From Saposhnikovia divaricata (taxonomy: Eukaryota > Streptophyta > Magnoliopsida > Apiales > Apiaceae): a DNA stretch of 64,000 nt. Below the pieces are notes generated by a model. It did no database searches, was not told the DNA's origin, and was given only the letters and a program-made list of their open reading frames with translations. The stretch's first letter is position 1, and each line of letters begins with the position of its first letter. Both the position numbers and the translations under genes were made by a program. Positions 56,456 to 64,000 of the stretch are shown piece after piece. Where the stretch lies: assembly GCA_036435485.1 (NCBI GenBank), contig CM071600.1:62121546-62185545 (forward strand), given 5' to 3'.

Positions 56456-59400
56456 ATGAAACCAAACCCATTAATCTTACCACTTGTATTCTTTTTTCTT
56501 ACCTTAAAAAACCAATCTTTTTCATACACAACTCCACTAAATTGCACAGAAACAACTAGAGTGTGCACATCATTTCTAGCCTTCAAACCCACCCCAAATC
56601 AAACATTTGCAGTCATTCAAAGCATGTTTGATGTCTTACCACAAGACATTTATGCTGAAGACAATGATAAAGATTATGTTTTTATCAAAAAGAACTGTTC
56701 TTGTGCTTCAAATTGGAAAAAGTACTTGACAAACACTACATTTACAGTCAGAAAAAATGGGGGGTCTCTTTATAATATGGTGATTGATGAGTATGGTGGG
56801 CTAGGCATTTTTACAAACAGTTGGCGTGCTGCAAGAATGGGGTCAGTTGTGTCATTGCAATTGATGTGTGGGTGTTCAAGTGGATTGTCGAATTATTTGA
56901 TGAGTTACGTGATGAAAGAGGGGGATAGTGTTCAATCTTTGGCTAGTAGGTTTGGTGTTAGTATGGATAGTATCGAAAATGTTAATCAGATTCTTGATCC
57001 TAGTAATGTTACCGTTGGCGGTTTGTATTATATACCTCTTAATTCAGGTATGCATTTTGATTGTTTTGTTTTCTTAATCTGTGTGATACTGTTTATTGGA
57101 TATTTTTTTTGTTAGTTCTAATTGTTCGATGATCATGCCTTCAGCCGCGTTAAGATGGATCTTATACCTTTAATGTTAACTTACATTAGTAGATCATCAT
57201 AATAATCTCACTACTGGGCACTATTTAAACAAGGTAAACAAATGTAGGTGGCCATAATTTGAGAATGTTGAGGGTAGTAAGATGGTTTTGGACTGGAGAC
57301 TCTCCTGGATGAGCTCTTGTATTATGTTAGATGACCATTTCCACAAAACCCTTTGATGTTTGCACAAGTCAATGAATAGATCTTATACCTTAAACAGTAA
57401 TTTAGTGTTGGTAATGGTAAAAATATGAAAAATGGATACTTGGGATCATAACTTTGGTAGTTTGGTGAAACATAATTACTTGGAATTGGTATTTTTTCTG
57501 GTTTCAAGAAGTGCTTTGTGGGGATATAGTGATGGGCTGTGTTATGTTGCTGAGACCACAAAGTTAACTTTGCTGTTGGGTCCTGCTCCCTTGGCTAAGG
57601 CCTGTGGAAATTTGATATTTCTTTTTTGTTCTATGCCAATTTCTGCAGCGTCTTTTTTCCTATAATACTCCCAGTAGCTAACAATGACTGAAAATTTAGA
57701 GAAGCGAAGTAAGTAATAATTTTTAAAGAAAGACATGTCATATAAGGTTAGATAAAACATGTTGCAATGTTGTTCAGTGGCGGCTATTAGTACCTTTATC
57801 TATAATATTACTTTAAAATTCCACATGCGTACTTTTTTTTTTAATTAAATTTTGAGAAGCATTTCAGAAGCATTTACCATCACGTAAGCATATTAAAATT
57901 ATAGTATTCTATTTTTGGATTACATTTATTTGTCTTCACATTTTTTTGTATATATCCTTCCATTTCTTGTTTAGTTCCAGGAAAACCATATCCTGTGAAA
58001 AATGAAATTCCTCCAGCTCCCGTCCCCGCACCGACAGCAGACAGTTTTCCAGGTACAATGCATACCTATGTTCTGCCTGTTTTTTTTTTTTTTTATTTAT
58101 CATTTACTCGAAACACATGGGAAAATGATAATAGAGAAACGGTTTTTCTAGTGTGTGCCCAAGGGCACATGCTAAGGCCTAAGAATCCGTGCTCGGTTAG
58201 TTGTCAAATTTTGATTGGTAGAAATTTAATTAATAATGATGGGCCCCCCTGTATGCACAAAAATCTCCACCAATCAAAATTTTTCAACTCATAAATCACG
58301 GATTCTTAGCATGTGCCCTTGGGCACACACTAGACAAACCCATAGAGAAAGGGTCCTTAAGAATTTCATCCTATCATAGACAACAAATGAAGTCAGGGGT
58401 GTAATTTATGAAGAAGCAATATCATTTGACCCATTGTAGGAAATGTGCTCACTAATTTGTTTTCCTTGACAGTGGTTGGAGAACATCATCACAAGGCTAG
58501 TGTGCCATATGGATGGATAATGGGGAGTTTGGGAGTTGGATTGGCAGTAATTGTTGTCGTTGTTCTAGTTTTTGTTTCCTTAAGTCATGCGAAGGATCAA
58601 GATGAAAAGAGTTCTCATAAATTCCAAATTCTTCGAAACAGAAGTTTCTGTTGTGGTTCAGGGAGGTATCTTTGCTGCAAATCTGGGGATATTAGGCACT
58701 CTCAAGGGGAATCTAGTGACCGGAAGATAAACATTCCTAAAGGTTCAGCTTTGTCCCTACTGCATCAAATTTCAATTTTATCGAATTATGCTCTCGATGT
58801 CTAGAGCTAATAGAAAACCCAAGAGAAATAATGTGTACATTTGAGCATTGGATTCAGACACAAACAGTTAAATCCCCCCTCCCTCTCTCCCATCTCCCCT
58901 CTCCCTCTCCCTCCTGTTGTATTCAAAGCCAAACACATTTGTTTAGTATGTATCACATATTACTATGTCAGTGCAAGTTTCATCTATAACTCGCATCAAA
59001 GGATCTGTTTATCTGCCACAGTCAAAATGTTCTATTTCGGAGGATAAAAAAGATAAATTTCATCTTGTTTCACTACAGCTTTAGGGAACATTATTGCTAT
59101 ATTGAAGTTAGTATGAAATCCCGTACTTCCAATATTCTACAGTTATAGGAACTGATGTTTTTGACATGGAGAAGCCCATGATTTTTACATATGAAGAAAT
59201 TGTATCTTGTACGGAGGGCTTTTCGGATTCCAATCTTCTTGGACATGGAACATATGGCTCTGTCTATTATGGCCTCCTTCGCGATCAGGTTTGGTGCTGC
59301 TACACTATTTTTATAGTTAATATTTACTTCTCCGTTTTTAGATATGGTAACATAATACCGCAGAATGCTGAAGAACACAGAATCTTTCAGGAAGTTGCAA

Positions 59401-62400
59401 TCAAAAGAATGACTGAAATGAAAACCAAAGAGTTTATGTTAGAGATGAAAGTTTTGTGCAAGGTTCATCATACAAATCTGGTAATGCATATTGCCTTTCA
59501 AGCATCACCTGTACCGTTTTCATCAGAGCTTATAGCTACTCTTCAGCATTCTAAATCTTTTATTCTGCTTTTATTTTGTCAAGGTAGAATTGATTGGTTA
59601 CGCTGCTAGTGTTGATGAACTCTTTCTAATTTATGAATATGCACAAAAGGGCTCCCTGAAAAGCCATTTGCATGACCCTCAAAACAAGGGTAAGCTCCAA
59701 TTACATGCATAATTAGTTATGCTATTCGTTTATGTTGAGTTTTACCATTGTGATGCTTTTAAAAGTTAAACAATTGTAAACGTATATATGACCTGGGGAA
59801 ATACATTAAGTGATTATAATAAACCTCATAACATCTGTACCCTAATTTTGCTTCGTACTGACACTTTAGTTCAGACATGCACCTATAAAATACACAAGTT
59901 TAAAGTTGCTCACTCAACTGCTATTATCCTATTAAGAATGCCAAACTCTTATTTTTATCAAAGTTTCTTGCCGAAGGAGTTTGGTGATCAAACTTATTAG
60001 GTTTAGCCGTTTAGCCATGCGAATATTTACAAAATAGAAGAATACCTCATCTCTGTTTTTTTGGCAGGTCATACTTCACTATCCTGGATCACAAGACTTC
60101 AAATTGTACTCGATGCTGCAAGGGGTCTGGAATATATACATGAGCATACTAAGCCTCATTATGTGCATCGAGATATAAAGACAAGTAACATTTTACTTGA
60201 TGGTGCATTTAGGGCAAAGGTTCTTACTTTCTACTTTATTAGTCAATGTGTTCTACAACTAACAGAATAAAAAAATAAGTGATGTAATGTATTGTACAAT
60301 TCAAGGACGGGACCCTGCTTGAAAAGGTCTCTAGGTCCTTCAGTGGTACACTTGATCAACCTTTTCTGTTTCTTTCTGAATTCCTGTAAACAGATATCAG
60401 ATTTTGGGTTAGCAAAACTTGTTGGAAGAACCAATGATGGTGAAGAATCAACAACAAGAGTTGTTGGAACTTTTGGTTACCTGGCTCCCGAGTAAGTGTA
60501 TGACTGTATACCTATAGTAATCTGTCTCTGTCTTCACCAATTCTTTAAATCTACACTCATTTTGTAGATATCTGAGGGATGGCTTGGCCACAAGTAAAAG
60601 TGACGTGTATGCATTTGGGGTTGTTCTCTTTGAGGTTATATCAGGGAAGGAGGCCATTACACGAACTGAAGGCAGTGTGGTGAAAAATTCTGAAAGACGA
60701 TCCCTTGTGTCCATTGTAAGCCTACTACTTAAAATTTTGAAGTACACAATCTTAAATTCTCTTATAAAGAGGTCAAATTAAAATTTAATGAGACGGGTTA
60801 GATTTACCAAAACAATACATATATGTTCTTGAACTACGTTTAACTCAAATATCCATATATAGGTAGTTACAATTATCCTTCATTTTTGAGGTTAAATGGA
60901 ATATTTTTGCCAACGACGAACTTCCTGTTCAGTTCTATTTAGATCCGATAATTGTGTACACGACAGGAAACACCAACCGACCACAACACCAAGACTTTGA
61001 GGTACACGAAACGAATGGTACACGACTAAAGTACACGATAGATTTAGTGTAGTGTTTGGGTTTATAGTTCTTGTACACAAGATTACAAAACACGAAATAA
61101 ATATATAATTTTAATAATTTTTTATTATATAAAATACTCCTATATATCTATATAATTTTTTTTACATGTTTCTATATAATTTGTATGTAAATCAATGTAT
61201 GTATACATCTATATAATATACATAAGAATATAGAGTATTAATAGATTTATTTATAAAATTTTATTATATTTTTGGTGTCAAACGAAAATTACATGACTTA
61301 AAAGTATACGAATACGAAAGCACAGGAATTCATTTCGTGTTGTATATGGGCGATACAAAGAATTACACGATATGGCAGTATGGATGCATGCTTCAAGGGT
61401 AAATAAGCCTTTTGAATATTACATACAGGTGTTGTAGTTCTCTTTACTTGAATTGTGTACATCATTGTTGCGTTGACTCGAGCTCAGAATGAAGTCTATT
61501 TAGATGTCAAGTCTTTGGACCGTCACTTTCCTCCAGACGTGAATGCATGTATTAATAAATTGGGTACTTTCTGATGTCAGCCCCTACTGCTTGTAAACCT
61601 GTAGATGCTGGCAGCTCTTCGGAATTCACCAGACTTTATGAGTATGTCTAGCTTGAAAGATCATGTTGACCCTAATTTGATGGATTTGTATCCCCACGAC
61701 TGCCTTTTCAAGGTAATACATTAATTTATTTTCCGGTATTGACAAATCTATACTATTATATTAAAGCCGAAACATTGAAAGTTTTGGTTTTCGGTTTGGT
61801 TATCCTATTTATTTTGGTTTTCGGTTTGGTTAATTTAATTTTTAATTAATTTTAAATATAAAATAAATCAATTTTAATCCGTTATTGGCTATAGTCCTAA
61901 AGACACAGTATTTTATATTTACACCATTACTAATACAGCTAAACTTAAAACCTCCGTTGCCTTCACGAACACTGCGCACAGAACTCTATTCTTCTAAACC
62001 TAATTTACACCATCTTCATCAATTCAATACACAAATTTCTTCGACTTTTCTCTTCTTTTGCGACACCATATATATCATTAAAGTGTAAGTATAAATAATT
62101 AAATTACAAAAACAACTCAAAAAGCTAATTACTCATGTTAACGTAATTATATTCCGATTAAAATTCCTTCATCCACATTGAACTTCTACTTGGACTCTTT
62201 TTTCTGTTCCAACAACTCAATTACCCATTTTTTCTAAAGATTTTACTTCTAATTAAAACTCTTTACCATTTAATTTAAAACTAATATTACTATAATTAAT
62301 ATATATCCAAAATATCACACCATATCTTTCCGTAATTATTTTTAGTAGTAATTTTTGTAATTAAAATATGTTACTTTTTAATTTAAAATTAATCTTGCCA

Positions 62401-62998
62401 TCACTAATATACATCCCAAAATATCTCACCATATATTCAAATCATTATTTTTTAGTAATAAATAAGAATCGTTAGATCTAATAATAAGATATATTATATG
62501 ATTAAATTAATTTACTAAAAATTCAAAGTTCGAACCCGTCAACGACATTTTTAATTTAGAATTTTACAAAATAAATTTTAAACCATGCATATCATTATAT
62601 AAATTTATATTAAATTAAAATTAAAAAATTATTAAAAATAAGGATTATATAAAAACATAATTATAATGTTAAATAAATTTTATAACCTATCAAAAGAAAC
62701 CCGTGCTTCGCACGGGTTATAAGCTAGTATTATATTAAATCTAAGAAATGGATTTAAACTAATAGCTTTTGGTAAATAATAACGCCTGGAACTTTTACCC
62801 GAGCTTTTCATTTTTATGTGAATTTTTACATAGGTGGCCACACTGGCAAAACGATGTGTGGACGATGACCCAATACTGCGTCCAGATATGAAGCAGGCTG
62901 TGATGTCACTCTCGCAAATCCTGTTGTCTTCAGTGGAATGGGAAGCAACTCTTGCTGGGAACAGCCAAGTTTTCAGTGGCCTCGTTCAAGGAAGATAG
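56456..62998 (+). CDS. LYK3: LysM receptor-like kinase LYK3, 11 exons, 650 aa
   Basis: Plasma-membrane receptor kinase sensing chitin-like glycans or oligosaccharides. Exons: 56456-57047, 57975-58052, 58473-58742, 59143-59288, 59391-59480, 59584-59689, 60068-60219, 60394-60491, 60568-60715, 61605-61712, 62834-62998; all introns GT-AG and in phase. Signal peptide ~1-23; ectodomain with CXC pairs at 81-83 and 138-140 and a clear third LysM (~151-196); TM ~238-260; kinase with G-loop GHGTYGSV (347-354), K367, E380, HRD 461-463, DFG 481-483, APE 509-511, so an active RD-type kinase. Length and sequence (LGHG.YGSVY.GLLR, DLYPHDCLFK, GNSQVFSGLVQGR) match Arabidopsis LYK3 (At1g51940), reported to link immunity and abscisic-acid responses; the EPR3-type glycan receptors of legumes appear to be relatives. 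The assignment rests on memory of the family. Confidence 0.93.
58140..58341. mobile_element. MULE-like MITE in LYK3 intron 2, 202 bp
   Basis: Long inverted ends share CTAGTGTGTGCCCAAGGGCA and continue CATGCTAAG. The 9-bp TSD ATAGAGAAA lies at 58131-58139 and 58342-58350, as expected for Mutator-like elements. Almost all of it can fold into one hairpin. Confidence 0.92.
61747..62727 (+). mobile_element. Helitron in LYK3 intron 10, 981 bp
   Basis: Starts TCTATACTATTATATTAAAG after A (61746). Hairpin CCCGTGC-TTC-GCACGGG (62700-62716), then TTATAAG and CTAG (62724-62727), followed by T. Fills most of the 1121-bp intron; without it the intron would be 140 bp. The 3' terminus is of the same type as the 31231-36662 Helitron (same 7-bp stem). 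Confidence 0.93.
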
Positions 62999-63349
62999 GT
63001 CCTTGAGCTCCAATATTCTGACAGTCCCACTACGTTACATGGTCTGTATATTTGATCGTCTATATAGTTTGTGTGTATAAAGAATCTCATATAGAACACG
63101 GCAGGTGTGAGATAAAATTTGTTCATTTTGACTTTTGATTGATTGAGTTATTTTTTTCATGTTCATGTCGAATGAAACACTGGTGCTGAATTGTGCTTCA
63201 TATCCTTATCGTTGTATATTACTATCGATAAAGTTACTTGAGCAATATTCCTAGTAACAATTGCTAGCCAATTTCTCCTTGTTTATAACTTGGTCTGTGT
63301 ATATGAGTAAAAGCGCTAAGTAATTACAATCGCAGCTTACTACCAGCAC
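62999..63349 (+). other. LYK3 3' UTR and downstream DNA
   Basis: No ORF. T-rich with several AATAAA-like variants, e.g. TATAAAGAATC near 63074. The transcript end cannot be placed. Confidence 0.5.
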
Positions 63350-63948
63350 CTAGGAAGCACCTATTTGGGTGCGGCGACACGGGGATTCGCCAATTACCAA
63401 AATGTCCTGGATACGGGACACGACAAAAAAAAAATACTAATAAAATATATATATAATTTGTATATGTCATGAAGCTTGTTGTATAGTTGCACTGCCACTT
63501 GACATTCCCACCCTTCTTCCCCCTTTCTCTAGAACTGTTACATACTTCCACAATGGAAAATTCACATCAATTTCTTCTGAACTAGCCTCAGTATTACTAT
63601 TCGCACTTGAACTCATTAACCCATTCATACTCCCACTCATATGCAGAGAAAGAAGAAGATGAGAAACAAAAAATATATATGTGGTGTATGTATAGGCGTG
63701 TATATAAAGTGAAGAACATTGTGATTTAGGTTTATATCAACTAACATTAAGTGGGCTTCTTTTAAAAAAAAAAAAAAAAAATTGGGCTGGGCTTTTTTTA
63801 AGTGGGCTGGGCTTCGTGTGGTGTGTCAACCGCGTGTCGACTGCGTTTACGTTTTGACACGCCACATGGCGTGTCGAATACGTACTTACACGTGTCGGTG
63901 CCGTGTCGGCCGTGTACGACAGCAGTTTTGCCGTGTCCGTGCTTCTAG
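63350..63948. mobile_element. hAT-like element with 8-bp TSD, 599 bp
   Basis: ACCAGCAC lies directly before (63342-63349) and after (63949-63956). Ends are CTAGGAAGCAC and, inverted, CTAGAAGCACGGACACGG. Subterminal GACACG/CGTGTC repeats are dense, especially at 63835-63935. No transposase. An 8-bp TSD points to hAT. Confidence 0.85.
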
Positions 63949-64000
63949 ACCAGCACAAATCCAATAGACTCTGACTCACCAAAAACAGCTAGTAATCACG

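Noticed and set aside
59166..60781. Several short kinase-like ORFs as separate genes or a broken pseudogene
   Set aside because: They are exons of LYK3. All junctions are GT-AG and in phase, giving one 650-aa protein.
63737..63982. Opposing ORFs of 81 and 61 codons at the right edge
   Set aside because: Produced by CGTGTC repeats of the hAT-like element; no coding evidence.

Overview
The window looks like nuclear DNA from a flowering plant, almost certainly a eudicot. It is AT-rich and repeat-dominated, holds one intron-rich receptor-kinase gene with canonical GT-AG junctions, and is otherwise filled with plant-type transposons: Ty1/Copia elements primed by initiator tRNA-Met, non-autonomous Helitrons, and MITEs of the pogo/Emigrant, Stowaway, Tourist, MULE and hAT types. 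The species cannot be fixed from sequence alone.

Layout. (1) 1-5255: 5' half of a minus-strand Copia element (A), with its 1.84-kb LTR, PBS, a long gag ORF and a decayed pol that runs off the left edge. (2) 5256-6502: spacer with a TA microsatellite and a LINE-like 3' tail. (3) 6503-27015: a Sirevirus-like Copia element (B) with 5-bp TSDs, split inside its integrase by a second Sirevirus-like Copia element (C, 11082-23320). C carries an extra sense ORF and a small antisense ORF between pol and its 3' LTR. (4) 27016-38085: gene-free DNA with several MITEs and a hAT-like element split by a 5.4-kb Helitron (31231-36662). (5) 38086-55878: a nest of Helitrons. A minus-strand Helitron is split by a plus-strand Helitron (38211-54333). 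The TA-rich 5' end of the inner one has collected further Helitron copies, MITEs, a retroposed transcript, a LINE-like insertion and a young Copia element (D) that has lost gag but keeps an intact 1181-codon pol ORF. (6) 56456-62998: the only host gene, an 11-exon LysM receptor-like kinase matching Arabidopsis LYK3, predicted at 650 aa with all kinase catalytic motifs. It has a MULE-type MITE in intron 2 and a 1-kb Helitron in intron 10. (7) 63350-63948: a hAT-like element with a perfect 8-bp TSD.

How the parts relate. Nothing here works as a gene cluster. The biology is one immune or symbiosis-type carbohydrate receptor gene beside layers of transposon insertion. The insertion order can be read directly because several insertions have their empty site preserved in a sister copy within the window. 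The least conventional signals are (a) family-specific short motifs scattered through LTRs, UTRs and coding regions of elements B and C, (b) the antisense transcription unit in C, and (c) the repeated capture of insertions by the (TA)n tract at the 5' end of one Helitron family.
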